The notes: a model not told the origin generated them from the letters alone. DNA of 64,000 nt from Hyphomicrobiales bacterium (GCA_002869065.1 PKTR01000001.1:549118-613117), one strand, 5' to 3'; positions 21,617-33,154 are shown, counted from the first letter of the stretch. Program-made: numbers and translations.

Positions 21617-22204
21617 ATGGAAACCGTCGTCATCGTCATCCACCTGATGGTCGTCATTGCCCTCGTGGCCGTGGTGCTTCTGCAGCGTTCCGAAGGCGGC
21701 GCGCTCGGTATTGGCGGCGGCGGTGGCGGTGGCCTCTTTTCAAGCCGCGGCACGGCCAACGTGCTGACGCGCGCGACCGCGATCCTGGCTGCGGGCTTCT
21801 TCGCGACCTCGCTGATCCTGACCATTCTCGCCCAGTTCGACACCCGTCCGTCCGACATTCTCAACACCACCGGGACGCCGACCGATGGTCCGGCCGAAGG
21901 TGCCCCGGCGACCGGTGGCGGCATTCTGAACCAGCTCCAGGGCCAGACTCCGGCAGCTCCGGCCGCGCCGACCATCCCGACCGGCCCGCAGATCCCGGCC
22001 GCACCGGTGAGCGCACCGGCGCCCGCCGAAACGGCTCCGGCCCCGGTGTCGATTCCCGAATCGATGATGGTTCCCTCGACGACGCCGGCCGAAACCGCTC
22101 CGGCGGCGGAAGCCCCGGCAGCCGTTCCCGCGCCGCCGGTCGAGGTTCCGGCCGCCACGATGCCGGAAATGCCGGTTTCCGGCGATACGGCTCCGCAGCA
22201 GTAA
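21617..22204 (+). CDS. secG: Preprotein translocase subunit SecG with long Pro/Ala-rich tail
   Basis: Small subunit of the SecYEG channel. The first membrane helix (about 2-22, ending VVLLQRSEGG), the glycine-rich loop GIGGGGGGGLFSSRG and the second helix (about 50-72) are the SecG domain. Bacterial SecG is usually 75-130 aa. Here the 195-aa product continues with about 120 residues rich in Pro, Ala, Glu and Thr, predicted to be disordered. Such tails are common in Rhizobiales but this one is long. It is followed by pyrG after 116 nt. Confidence 0.92.
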   Translation: METVVIVIHLMVVIALVAVVLLQRSEGGALGIGGGGGGGLFSSRGTANVLTRATAILAAGFFATSLILTILAQFDTRPSDILNTTGTPTDGPAEGAPATGGGILNQLQGQTPAAPAAPTIPTGPQIPAAPVSAPAPAETAPAPVSIPESMMVPSTTPAETAPAAEAPAAVPAPPVEVPAATMPEMPVSGDTAPQQ

Positions 22205-22299
22205 GCCGACCGGCAGCAAGCCGGCCCCTGGCGGCGGGGATTTGCCGCAGTCTTTTTTCGCAGGCCGAGAGCGATTTCGGACTCACCGAATCGTCGTGA

Positions 22300-23955
<1,656 letters not shown>

Positions 23956-24029
23956 CGCGTCATCGAACGGTCCATTTTCGGTGGCATCGGCACCAGTGCG
24001 TTACGTGAGTGAATGAAGGATCCCGATCC

Positions 24030-24911
24030 ATGATGCGTGGTGTCGATCACCTGGTTCTGCCGGTGGAAGAACTCGATATCGCCCGTGCCCGCTACGAGGC
24101 GCTCGGCTTCACCGTGGCGCCCGATGCCCGCCATCCGTTCGGCACCGAGAACGCCTGCGTATTCTTCGCCAACCGCACCTATCTCGAACCGTTGGCCGTC
24201 GGTGAGCGGGCTGTGGTCGAGAAGTTCGCCCGCAAGGGACTGACATTCCTGCGCCGCTATCAGGCTTATCGCTTCCGTCACGGGCTCGACGGGTTCGCCA
24301 TGATGGCGGTGACCAGCGAAGACGCAAAAACCGATCACGCCGTCTATACCGAAGAGGGCTTCGCCGCAGGTGACGTGTTCACCTTCGACCGTCAGGCCGC
24401 GGATGCGTCCGGCAACGAGACGACGATCGGTGTTCGTCTGGCTTTCGCCATCGACGAAAACGCGCCCGACGCCACGTTCTTTTCCTGCCAGCACATCAAC
24501 ACCGATGTATTCTGGCATGCGGACCGCACAACGCATTCCAACGGCGCGCTGGGGCTGGCCGAGATTATCCTGACGGAAGACAATCCGACGGATTTTCAGT
24601 ATATTCTGCAGACCGTTACCGGTCAGCGCGACCCGCGCGTGTCGTCGTTCGGAATGCATTTCTCGCCGCCGAAAGCCGATGTCTCGGTGCTGTCGCCAGC
24701 CGGCTTTGAGGCCATCTATGGCGAAGCCGCACCGAACGCGGGCAGGGGCCTGCGCTTCGCTGCCTTCGTCGTTGGAGTGGAAAGCCTGTCGTCCGTTTCG
24801 GCCATTCTCGGCCTTGGCGATGTCGACCATCGTTTGAACAACGACATGATCGTCGTGCCGCCGGCGCCCGGCCAGGGCACGGCAATCGTCTTCAAGGAGG
24901 TCCGGCCATGA
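24030..24911 (+). CDS. VOC superfamily (glyoxalase-like) protein
   Basis: A 293-aa protein of the vicinal-oxygen-chelate fold. The N-terminus ([18 protein letters not shown]) is the first beta-alpha-beta-beta-beta module and resembles the Glyoxalase_3 group. A second module begins near residue 155 ([11 protein letters not shown]). Candidate metal ligands are the His in VDHLVL, the His in CQHINTD and later acidic residues. The substrate is unknown. AAGGA lies 9 nt before the ATG at 24030. It overlaps kdsA by 4 nt (ATGA), so it is translationally coupled to KDO-8-phosphate synthesis, although no direct role there can be read from sequence. Confidence 0.8.
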   Translation: MMRGVDHLVLPVEELDIARARYEALGFTVAPDARHPFGTENACVFFANRTYLEPLAVGERAVVEKFARKGLTFLRRYQAYRFRHGLDGFAMMAVTSEDAKTDHAVYTEEGFAAGDVFTFDRQAADASGNETTIGVRLAFAIDENAPDATFFSCQHINTDVFWHADRTTHSNGALGLAEIILTEDNPTDFQYILQTVTGQRDPRVSSFGMHFSPPKADVSVLSPAGFEAIYGEAAPNAGRGLRFAAFVVGVESLSSVSAILGLGDVDHRLNNDMIVVPPAPGQGTAIVFKEVRP

Positions 24912-25756
24912 CCAGTTCCCCGGAAGCCATCGTTTCGGTCGGGTCCGTCCGCTTCGCCAACACGCTGCCGTTCTCGCTGATCGCCGGGCCCTGTGCCATG
25001 GAAAGCCGTGAGCACGCGCTTGAAATGGCGACGGCTCTGAAGGAGATCACCGACCGGCTCGGTATCGGCTTCGTCTTCAAGACGAGCTTCGACAAGGCCA
25101 ACCGCACCAGCCTGAAGAGCGCGCGCGGGATTGGCGTCGAGGCGGCTCTGCCGGTCTTTGCAGAAATCCGGGAGAGCCTCGGCATTCCTGTGCTGACAGA
25201 CGTGCACGAGGCCGAGCAGTGCGCAATTGCCGCCGAGGCCGTCGACATCCTGCAGATCCCGGCCTTTCTCTGCCGCCAGACCGATCTGCTCATTGCCGCG
25301 GCCAACACCGGCTGCGTCGTCAACGTCAAGAAGGGCCAGTTCCTTGCGCCTTGGGATATGGCGAATGTGGTCGACAAGGTCGTCGGCGCGGGCAACAGCC
25401 GTGTCATGCTGACCGAGCGCGGCGCGAGCTTTGGCTACAACACGCTGGTCACCGACATGCGCGGGCTTCCTGTCATGGCCTCGACCGGCGCTCCGGTGAT
25501 CTTCGACGCGACCCATTCCGTGCAACAGCCGGGCGGGCGTGGCGGCACCTCGGGCGGGCAGCGTGAGTTCGTTCCAGTGCTCGCGCGTGCCGCTATGGCG
25601 GTCGGTGTCGCCGGCGTCTTCATCGAGACCCACCAGGATCCCGATAGCGCGCCCTCCGATGGCCCGAACATGGTGCCGCTCGCCGAGATGGAAGCGCTGC
25701 TCGCGACTCTGAAGGCGTTCGATGCGGTCGCCAAGGCGAACCCGGTTTCGATCTAG
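24908..25756 (+). CDS. kdsA: 3-deoxy-8-phosphooctulonate synthase KdsA
   Basis: Condenses phosphoenolpyruvate with arabinose-5-phosphate to KDO-8-phosphate for the lipopolysaccharide core. The 282-aa TIM barrel shows [29 protein letters not shown] and [12 protein letters not shown], the family signatures. A perfect AAGGAGG ribosome site inside the end of the upstream gene precedes the ATG. Confidence 0.96.
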   Translation: MTSSPEAIVSVGSVRFANTLPFSLIAGPCAMESREHALEMATALKEITDRLGIGFVFKTSFDKANRTSLKSARGIGVEAALPVFAEIRESLGIPVLTDVHEAEQCAIAAEAVDILQIPAFLCRQTDLLIAAANTGCVVNVKKGQFLAPWDMANVVDKVVGAGNSRVMLTERGASFGYNTLVTDMRGLPVMASTGAPVIFDATHSVQQPGGRGGTSGGQREFVPVLARAAMAVGVAGVFIETHQDPDSAPSDGPNMVPLAEMEALLATLKAFDAVAKANPVSI

Positions 25757-25784
25757 CTTCAGCGACGATACGCAGCGGCGGTGA

Positions 25785-27218
<1,434 letters not shown>

Positions 27219-27245
27219 TTGTGCTGAAAAGTCAGGATTTGAAGA

Positions 27246-27275
27246 GGGCGCGGACTTCGGTTTGCGCCCTTTTTA
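27246..27275 (+). terminator. Rho-independent terminator after eno
   Basis: Stem GGGCGC/GCGCCC extended inward by four pairs (two of them G-T) around a TTCG tetraloop and followed by five T. Its T-tract overlaps the last codons of the convergent sensor kinase gene. Confidence 0.85.
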
Positions 27276-28646
27276 TGTGCTCTCGCCAGCGGACGGGAAG
27301 GTGAGGGTGATGCGTGCGCCACCCTCCGGCCCGTTGTCGAAGTGAAGTTCGACGCCGTAATTCGCCGCGATGTCGCGAACGATCGCAAGGCCGAGGCCGG
27401 ACCCCGGAGCGCTCTCGTCGAACCGTTTGCCGCGTTCCCCAAGCCGGTTATGCGCCGCATCGGGAAAGCCCGGCCCATCATCCGACACCGTCAGGCGAAT
27501 ACCATCGGACCCGCTCTCCACGCCCACCGAAACCCGGCTCGCAGCCCATTTCGTCGCGTTCTCGACGATGTTGCCGAGCATTTCGGTCAGGTCGTTGCGT
27601 TCGAGCGGGACGATCAGCCCGGCAGGGCATGTCACCTGCCATGCAAGTGCCTCGCCCTGCGGGGTTTTCTGCACCGTGCGGACAATGGCGTTGAGCGTCT
27701 CGCACAAGGGGGCGGTACCCGGCCGGCCGCGATCGCGGGACTGCAGCCGGGTGAGGGCGAGCTGATGGTCGACATGGCGCTGCATGTCCGCCGCGAGTTG
27801 CGCGAGTTCCCGGCCTTCATCCGCCTGACCCTCATCCTCAAGTCGCTGTGCATGGCCGCGCAGCACGGTGAGCGGCGTTTTCAGCCCGTGCGCGAGATCG
27901 GCCGCGCGCGCCCGCGCGTGATCCATTGCCTTGCCTTGTTCGTCGAGCAGCGTGTTGACCTCGTGCACCAGCGGCATGACCTCTTCGGGAAAGGTTCCCG
28001 AAAGCCGCGTGCTCTTGTCCCCCCGGATCGCGGCAATACCCGCACGGATCGACTGCAGCGGTCGCAGACCGAGCGTTATCTGCGCCCATACGGCCGCAAG
28101 CAGAACCAGGCCGAGAAGCAGCAGCGAGGGCACCAGGTCGGCGGCAAACTGGTTGCGCGCCTCGATCAGGGCGGATCGGTTGAGCCCGACCGCGATCCGG
28201 ATCAGGTGGGGGCCTGAGTCGGTCGGAAAGGCGATCTCCTGTTCGAGAGCGATGAGGGTGCCTCCTGCCGGATCCGGGAGAAGGTGCCGGTGGACTTGGT
28301 GCCGATCGATCACGTCGTCCGGAAAGTCGAGATCGCTGTCCCAAAGCGAACGGGAACGACGAACGACACCGCTCTTGGCGTCCGACGCGCGCCAGTAGAG
28401 CCCGCTCAGGGGGCGCTGGAAGCGTGGATCGGGAAGCAGGAGCTTGATTGCAAATGACGAGCCGTCCGGCGTCAGCACCACATTGCCGGCGATCTGGTTG
28501 ACGTAGGTCTCCAGCTCGGCATCGATGCGACGCTCGACATGACGGGAAAACAGGAAGACGAGGCCGGCACCGGCGAGCGCAAGGGCGAGGGTGATCGAAA
28601 GCAACGAAACAAGAAGCAGGCGCAGTTTAAGCGACGTGCTTCTCAT
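27273..28646 (-). CDS. PhoQ/FeuQ-like sensor histidine kinase
   Basis: Inner-membrane sensor (457 aa). One membrane helix lies at about 10-33, a periplasmic domain at about 34-170, and a second helix at about 171-193, followed by a HAMP-like linker. The phosphoacceptor H253 lies in LAHGLKTPLTVL, closely resembling PhoQ-type kinases. The N box (ENATKW), DDGPGF and GSGLGLAI loops complete the ATPase domain. It overlaps the upstream response regulator by 4 nt. The best guess is the FeuQ/PhoQ group of Rhizobiales; the signal is unknown. Confidence 0.88.
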   Translation of the reverse strand: MRSTSLKLRLLLVSLLSITLALALAGAGLVFLFSRHVERRIDAELETYVNQIAGNVVLTPDGSSFAIKLLLPDPRFQRPLSGLYWRASDAKSGVVRRSRSLWDSDLDFPDDVIDRHQVHRHLLPDPAGGTLIALEQEIAFPTDSGPHLIRIAVGLNRSALIEARNQFAADLVPSLLLLGLVLLAAVWAQITLGLRPLQSIRAGIAAIRGDKSTRLSGTFPEEVMPLVHEVNTLLDEQGKAMDHARARAADLAHGLKTPLTVLRGHAQRLEDEGQADEGRELAQLAADMQRHVDHQLALTRLQSRDRGRPGTAPLCETLNAIVRTVQKTPQGEALAWQVTCPAGLIVPLERNDLTEMLGNIVENATKWAASRVSVGVESGSDGIRLTVSDDGPGFPDAAHNRLGERGKRFDESAPGSGLGLAIVRDIAANYGVELHFDNGPEGGARITLTFPSAGEST

Positions 28647-29308
28647 GCGGTCTCCTCACCGATGTAATAGCCGAAGCCGCGTTTGGTCTTGATCAGTTCG
28701 GCGCCGATCTTGCGCCGGGTTCGCCCGACCAGAACCTCGATCGCGTTGGAATCGCGTTCATAGTCCTGCGCATAGAGGTGTTCGGTCAATTCGATTTGCG
28801 AAACCACGCGGCCTTTCTGCATCATCAGATAGGCGACGAGCTTGTATTCCTGCGGCGACAGGGAGATCGGCACGCCTTCGACGGAGACGCGCATCGTGCG
28901 CGTGTCGAGGGATACGACGCCGTCGGAAATGACCGGCGTCGCGTGCCCGGATGAGCGTCGCACGATGGCGCGCAGCCGGGCGACCAGTTCCTCCATCTGG
29001 AACGGTTTCGGCAGATAGTCGTCGGCACCGGCCTCGATGCCCTCGACGCGTTCCGCCCAGGTGCCGCGGGCCGACAGAACGAGAATAGGAAAATCTCGCC
29101 CGTTGGCCCGCCACCGTTTGAGAACGGCGAGACCGTCCATGCTCGGCAGGCCGAGATCTAGAACGACAGCGTCGTAGTCCTCGGTGTCGCCGAGGAACCA
29201 CGCTTCTTCGCCATCGCTCTCATGGGTAACGATGAAACCCTGCGCCTTCACGGCCGCGACCACATCGCGCGCGATACGCTTGTCATCTTCGACAACGAGC
29301 ACTCTCAT
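28643..29308 (-). CDS. PhoP/FeuP-like OmpR-family response regulator
   Basis: DNA-binding partner of the adjacent kinase (221 aa). The receiver domain (1-115) has acidic residues at 8-9, the phosphoacceptor D51 in VVLDLGLP and K101 in YLPKPF. The C-terminal winged helix (about 125-218) carries YKLVAYLMMQKGRVVS and the terminal GFGYYI. It overlaps the kinase downstream and the PepSY gene upstream by 4 nt each, so the three genes form one coupled operon. Confidence 0.92.
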   Translation of the reverse strand: MRVLVVEDDKRIARDVVAAVKAQGFIVTHESDGEEAWFLGDTEDYDAVVLDLGLPSMDGLAVLKRWRANGRDFPILVLSARGTWAERVEGIEAGADDYLPKPFQMEELVARLRAIVRRSSGHATPVISDGVVSLDTRTMRVSVEGVPISLSPQEYKLVAYLMMQKGRVVSQIELTEHLYAQDYERDSNAIEVLVGRTRRKIGAELIKTKRGFGYYIGEETA

Positions 29309-29679
29309 TCGTCGTCCTCGATCTTGATAATTTTTCCGGTGCGGGCATCGAGATAGATCTCGACGAGTCTCCCGCGCGGATTGATGAGTTTGATTTCGTA
29401 GACCGGAACGCCGTCGTCCTCTTCGTATTCGATCTCGGCGATCTTGCCGTCGAGGTGGTCCTTTGCGCTCGCGAGGATGGTCTGCAGCGGCAGGATGTCG
29501 CCGCGTTGGCGCGCGGCATGCGCGCGGTCGTGATCACTTTCGGCTGCTTCGTTCTCGCTCGCGAGGGCCCGCTCGAAGATGTTGCCCCCATGCGAGAGGG
29601 CGCCGGCGCCTGCGGCGAGAAGGGCGGCGACTCCAATGAACAGAAAACGGTTTTTCAGGCTGATTTGCATGAAGCTCAT
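29305..29679 (-). CDS. PepSY-domain protein, first gene of the two-component operon
   Basis: A small exported protein (124 aa). An N-terminal hydrophobic segment (about 8-28) is a signal peptide or anchor. A histidine- and acid-rich stretch follows, then a PepSY domain (about 55-122) ending VYEIKLI-(NPRG)-RLVEIYLDARTGKI. It overlaps the response-regulator gene by 4 nt. Small periplasmic proteins encoded with such kinases often tune them; FeuN does this for FeuQ in Sinorhizobium, but homology to FeuN is not shown here. The start at 29679 or 29670 is uncertain. Confidence 0.8.
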   Translation of the reverse strand: MSFMQISLKNRFLFIGVAALLAAGAGALSHGGNIFERALASENEAAESDHDRAHAARQRGDILPLQTILASAKDHLDGKIAEIEYEEDDGVPVYEIKLINPRGRLVEIYLDARTGKIIKIEDDE

Positions 29680-29752
29680 TCTGCGCGAAACAAACTGACA
29701 GATGCCTGACAATAGCACTCAGGATGCCGTCAGCCGCACCTCGCTATGGTCC

Positions 29753-29816
29753 GTGTCATCAACCCACCCGGGATGCCCGGGCAAACATGACACCCGCCCG
29801 GAGCTGCCGGGCAAAC
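29753..29816. repeat. Tandem 30-bp repeats and nested inverted repeats in divergent PepSY promoter
   Basis: Two units start at 29767 and 29797. Each has a CCCGG...CCGGG inverted repeat followed by GGGCAAAC. The first unit (CCCGGG-ATG-CCCGGG) is also enclosed by a wider inverted repeat, GTGTCAT at 29753-29759 and ATGACAC at 29787-29793. The block ends 16 nt before the PepSY start codon at 29833. It could be a tandem regulator site or a leader RNA structure. Confidence 0.6.
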
Positions 29817-29832
29817 GACAAAGGACCACTTA

Positions 29833-30117
29833 ATGCGCAAGATCGTTCTCGCCACCGTCGCCGCCTTCACCGTCATCGGCTCCACTGCCGCGTTCGCGTC
29901 GGGTGATGAAGCCAAGTGCACCTCTGCTCCCCGCGACCAGTGGATGAGCGAAGAAGCCGTCAAGGCGAAGGTTATGGAGATGGGTTACGAAGTCCGCCGC
30001 GTGAAGGTCGAGGACGGCTGCTATGAGGCCTATGCCATCGACAAGAACGGCGCGAAGGCCGAACTCTACGTCGATCCGATGACCGGCAACGTCGTCAAGT
30101 CGAAGATGGACGACTGA
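29833..30117 (+). CDS. Small periplasmic PepSY-domain protein
   Basis: A 94-aa exported protein. A signal peptide with a cleavage site near AAFASG (about residue 23) precedes a compact PepSY-type domain (YEVRRVKVEDGCYEAYAID, then AELYVDPMTGNVV). Two cysteines in the mature part (CTSAP and DGCYEA) may form a disulfide. It shares one base with the following cytochrome gene (TGATG), so the two are coupled. Divergent from the PepSY/two-component operon, and probably under its control. Confidence 0.88.
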   Translation: MRKIVLATVAAFTVIGSTAAFASGDEAKCTSAPRDQWMSEEAVKAKVMEMGYEVRRVKVEDGCYEAYAIDKNGAKAELYVDPMTGNVVKSKMDD

Positions 30118-30674
30118 TGTCTGCCGCCGAACTCGATGCCGGCCGCACGACGCGGCCGGCAACGGTGCGGGTCTGGGATCCCCTGGTCCGCATCTTTCAC
30201 TGGGGCCTGGTTGCGACATTCGCCATCGCCTACATCACCGGCGATGAATGGCAGAAGGTTCATGAACCTGCCGGCTACGTCGTGATGGGTCTGATCGCGT
30301 TCCGGATCCTTTGGGGCTTCGTGGGAACACGCCACGCCCGGTTTTCAAAATTCGTCTATCGCCCGTCGACCGTGCTCGGCTTCATGAAAGACACAATTGG
30401 TCTCAGGGCAAAACGCTACATCGGTCACAATCCGGCCGGCGGTGCGATGGTGATCGCGTTGCTGATCGCCCTTGCCGCGATCTCCGCCACCGGCTTCATG
30501 ATGACGACCGACGCTTACTGGGGTGTCGAATGGGTCGAAGAGGCCCACGAAGCCGCCGTCAACATCACGCTCGGCCTCGTCGTACTCCACGTGATCGGCG
30601 TTGTCGTCGCCAGTATCGAACATGGCGAGAATCTTGCTCGGGCAATGGTCACCGGCCGCAAACGCCCTGAGTGA
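30117..30674 (+). CDS. Cytochrome b561 family membrane protein
   Basis: Inner-membrane diheme cytochrome b (185 aa) of the bacterial cytochrome b561/Ni-hydrogenase type. Four membrane helices are visible (about 28-45, 55-72, 108-128 and 148-166). Candidate heme ligands are H28 (RIFHWGL), H49 (KVHEPAG), and histidines in EEAHEAA and VLHVIG. Expected role: electron transfer between quinol and a periplasmic partner. Its coupling to a PepSY protein suggests the two act together. A terminator follows. Confidence 0.87.
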   Translation: MSAAELDAGRTTRPATVRVWDPLVRIFHWGLVATFAIAYITGDEWQKVHEPAGYVVMGLIAFRILWGFVGTRHARFSKFVYRPSTVLGFMKDTIGLRAKRYIGHNPAGGAMVIALLIALAAISATGFMMTTDAYWGVEWVEEAHEAAVNITLGLVVLHVIGVVVASIEHGENLARAMVTGRKRPE

Positions 30675-30697
30675 CTTTCATGGCGAGAAAAAAAGCG

Positions 30698-30730
30698 AAG
30701 GGGCGGGGACCTGTCTGGTTCCCGCCCCTT
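30698..30730. terminator. Bidirectional terminator between cytochrome b561 and BCCT genes
   Basis: A 14-bp GC-rich stem with arms AAGGGGCGGGGACC and GGTTCCCGCCCCTT (one G-T pair) and loop TGTCT. On the minus strand it is followed by a T-rich run, so it serves the convergent BCCT gene best. Confidence 0.8.
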
Positions 30731-30753
30731 GCGTTTATCAAAGTGCCGTGCCG

Positions 30754-32391
30754 CTACGACCGCGGCTCGCTCGCCAGCCCTTTCAGGATCGCAAAGCAGG
30801 CGAGCAGCAGCACGATCGTGAATGGAAAGCCGGTCGAAACGGCCATCGCTTGTAACGCCGCAAGTCCGCCGCCAAGCAGCAGCGCAATCGCGACGAGGCC
30901 TTCGAAAACCGCCCAGAAGATACGCTGCGGCAGCGGTGCATCGACCTTGCCGCCGGCGGTGATCGTGTCGATGACCAGCGAACCGGAGTCCGACGATGTG
31001 ACGAAGAACACGATCACAAGCGCGATACCGATGAACGAGGTGATCGACGTCAGCGGAAGAACGGCCAGCATCTTGAAGAGCTTCAGTTCCAGCGCCGCGT
31101 CCTGCACTCCCGTGTAGCCGTCGGCGATGATCTGGTGGATCGCGGTGCCGCCAAACGCTGTCATCCACAGCACCGACACCAGCGAGGGAATCAGCAGCAC
31201 GCAGACGATGAATTCGCGAACTGTCCGGCCACGGCTGACGCGCGCGATGAACATACCCACGAACGGCGACCAGGAGATCCACCAGGCCCAGTAGAACGAC
31301 GTCCAGCCCTGCGAGAAATTGGCGTCCTCGCGTCCAAACGGGTTCGACAGTCCCGGAAGATACTCGGCATAGGCGACCAGATTGTTGAAGAAGCCCGTCA
31401 TGATAGCGAGCGTCGGCCCGACCGCGATGACGAACAGGAGCAGAAGCGCCGCCAGCACCATGTTGATTTCCGACAGGCGTTTCACGCCGGCATCGAGACC
31501 GGCGACGACCGAGGTCAGCGCAATGCCGGTAATGCCGAGGATCAGGAACACCTTGGTGGCGTCGGTGATTGGTACCCCGAACAGGAAATTCAGGCCCGCC
31601 GTTGCCTGCTCGGCGCCGAAACCGAGCGAGGTTGCGAGACCGAACAGGGTCGCAAAGACCGCCAGCGTATCGATGATGTGTCCGGTCCAGCCCCAGATCC
31701 GTTCACCGAAGATCGGGTAGAAGACGGAGCGGATGGTTAGCGGCAGACCCTTGTTGTAGGAGAACAGCGCGAGCGCCAGTGCGACGATGGCGTAGATTGC
31801 CCACGGGTGCAGGCCCCAGTGGAAGATGGTGGCGGCCATGCCGAGACGCTCGGCTTCCGCGGAGTTGCCGGCCGCTGCTCCAAGCGGCGCCCAGTCGGTC
31901 CGCGCGCCATTGTCGCCGACTGAAATTCCGCCCATCGACGACGAATAGTGCGAGATCGGTTCCGACACGCCGTAGAACATCAGCCCGATGTCCATGCCGG
32001 CGGCAAACAGCATCGCGAACCAGCCGGAGTAGGAGTAATCGGGCGTTGCGTCCTTGCCGCCGATGCGCACCTTGCCGTAGGGCGAGACGATCAGGAACAG
32101 GCACAGAAGAACGAAGATGTTCGCCGCGCCGAGGAAGAACCAGTCGAAGGTCGACGTCAGCCATCCGCGCATAGTGCCGAACAGCGGACCGACGCTGTCC
32201 TGAAATGCCAGCGTGAGAAAGACGAAGGCGACGATGGTCAAACCCGAGATGGCGAACACCGGGTTGTGGATGTCGAGGCCGAAGGGCCCCACGCTTACGG
32301 AAATATTGTCCTGGCCGATCTCGTAATCGGTATCGATGACGTTGGCCGGTCCCTCGGGTTCCGGAATGCCGGACGGTGACGTATCACTCAT
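30754..32391 (-). CDS. BCCT family betaine/choline/carnitine transporter
   Basis: Twelve-helix secondary transporter (545 aa) for compatible solutes or quaternary amines. The family signature is present around FYWAWWISWSPFVGMFIAR and SRGRTVREF. The glycine stretch of helix 3, GMGIG in BetP, reads G132-M-D134-I-G136 here, so an aspartate replaces the middle glycine. The cytoplasmic N-terminus is about 45 residues and the C-terminal tail is very short, unlike osmosensing BetP. AAGGGGG lies just before the ATG at 32391. It is co-oriented with uspA 90 nt upstream. Confidence 0.93.
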   Translation of the reverse strand: MSDTSPSGIPEPEGPANVIDTDYEIGQDNISVSVGPFGLDIHNPVFAISGLTIVAFVFLTLAFQDSVGPLFGTMRGWLTSTFDWFFLGAANIFVLLCLFLIVSPYGKVRIGGKDATPDYSYSGWFAMLFAAGMDIGLMFYGVSEPISHYSSSMGGISVGDNGARTDWAPLGAAAGNSAEAERLGMAATIFHWGLHPWAIYAIVALALALFSYNKGLPLTIRSVFYPIFGERIWGWTGHIIDTLAVFATLFGLATSLGFGAEQATAGLNFLFGVPITDATKVFLILGITGIALTSVVAGLDAGVKRLSEINMVLAALLLLFVIAVGPTLAIMTGFFNNLVAYAEYLPGLSNPFGREDANFSQGWTSFYWAWWISWSPFVGMFIARVSRGRTVREFIVCVLLIPSLVSVLWMTAFGGTAIHQIIADGYTGVQDAALELKLFKMLAVLPLTSITSFIGIALVIVFFVTSSDSGSLVIDTITAGGKVDAPLPQRIFWAVFEGLVAIALLLGGGLAALQAMAVSTGFPFTIVLLLACFAILKGLASEPRS

Positions 32392-32481
32392 GATGTCCCC
32401 CTTGAAGCGCTTGGAGCCGGGTTCAAATGACCCGGGCAGGCGGTCGGCTTTTCCCCAAAAGCCGAAAATTACGTGCAAAAA

Positions 32482-32895
32482 TCAGCGGATGAGGAAAACC
32501 GACGCTGTTGCGTGCTGGGCGATTTTCCCGCCATTCGACGGCCAGATGTAATCGACGACATTCGGAATATGCGTCGCCATCACGACCAGGTCCGCGCCGA
32601 CCTCGTCGATCGCAGCCATCAGGGTTGCATCGAGATCACTGGTCGGATCGTGGCTGATATAGGCTTTCGCGCTTGTCTCGATGCCGTGTCGGGCGCCTTC
32701 GCTGGCAGCGTAAGCATCAAGTTTTTCAGCGTATTCTTCAGGTGTATGGCCAAGCTTGCCCGGCGCGGACGCCGATACACCAACAAAGCACAATGGAATT
32801 TTGTAGTGTTTGGAAAGGTCGTAGGCGGTGTTGATCGCCTTTTCCAGTTTATCCACGTGCGCAAGATCGATGGGCACCAGGATTTTTCTGTACAT
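32482..32895 (-). CDS. UspA-family universal stress protein
   Basis: A 137-aa single-domain Usp fold protein (MYRKILVPIDLAH N-terminus, C-terminal GKIAQHATASVFLIR). The ATP-binding G-2x-G-9x-G(S/T) motif is not seen intact, so nucleotide binding is doubtful. A GAGGGAGG ribosome site precedes the ATG. It is the first gene of a likely two-gene unit with the BCCT transporter; Usp proteins encoded next to osmolyte transporters can act as regulatory partners, as TeaD does for TeaABC. Confidence 0.9.
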   Translation of the reverse strand: MYRKILVPIDLAHVDKLEKAINTAYDLSKHYKIPLCFVGVSASAPGKLGHTPEEYAEKLDAYAASEGARHGIETSAKAYISHDPTSDLDATLMAAIDEVGADLVVMATHIPNVVDYIWPSNGGKIAQHATASVFLIR

Positions 32896-33009
32896 AAATG
32901 CCTCCCTCGCAAGTTCGGCGCCGTCAAAAGACGCTCTTTTTATCGTTTAGAAGAGGGAAGCGTGTTTCAACCGGCAGGGGCTGTCCCGGAACCGGTTTCC
33001 ACAGGTCAA

Positions 33010-33050
33010 TTTGCGACGGAATCGTCACTTTGCGACCAAATATATGGTCG
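33010..33050. promoter_or_regulatory. Operator-like palindrome and direct repeats upstream of uspA-BCCT
   Basis: An inverted repeat CGACCA-AATATA-TGGTCG lies at 33033-33050. TTTGCGAC occurs twice, at 33010-33017 and 33029-33036, the second overlapping the palindrome. The site lies about 140 nt upstream of the uspA start in the 259-nt gap after metC. It looks like a transcription-factor site; the factor is unknown. Confidence 0.45.
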
Positions 33051-33154
33051 AAAATGTAATTAGCCGGCAATAAACAGGCGCGAAGAAGGAGCGCCGGTCC
33101 CGGCAGCACCGGTGTGGCATACCGTCGTGAGTAGGGTGGCGGAATGAGCCGTCG

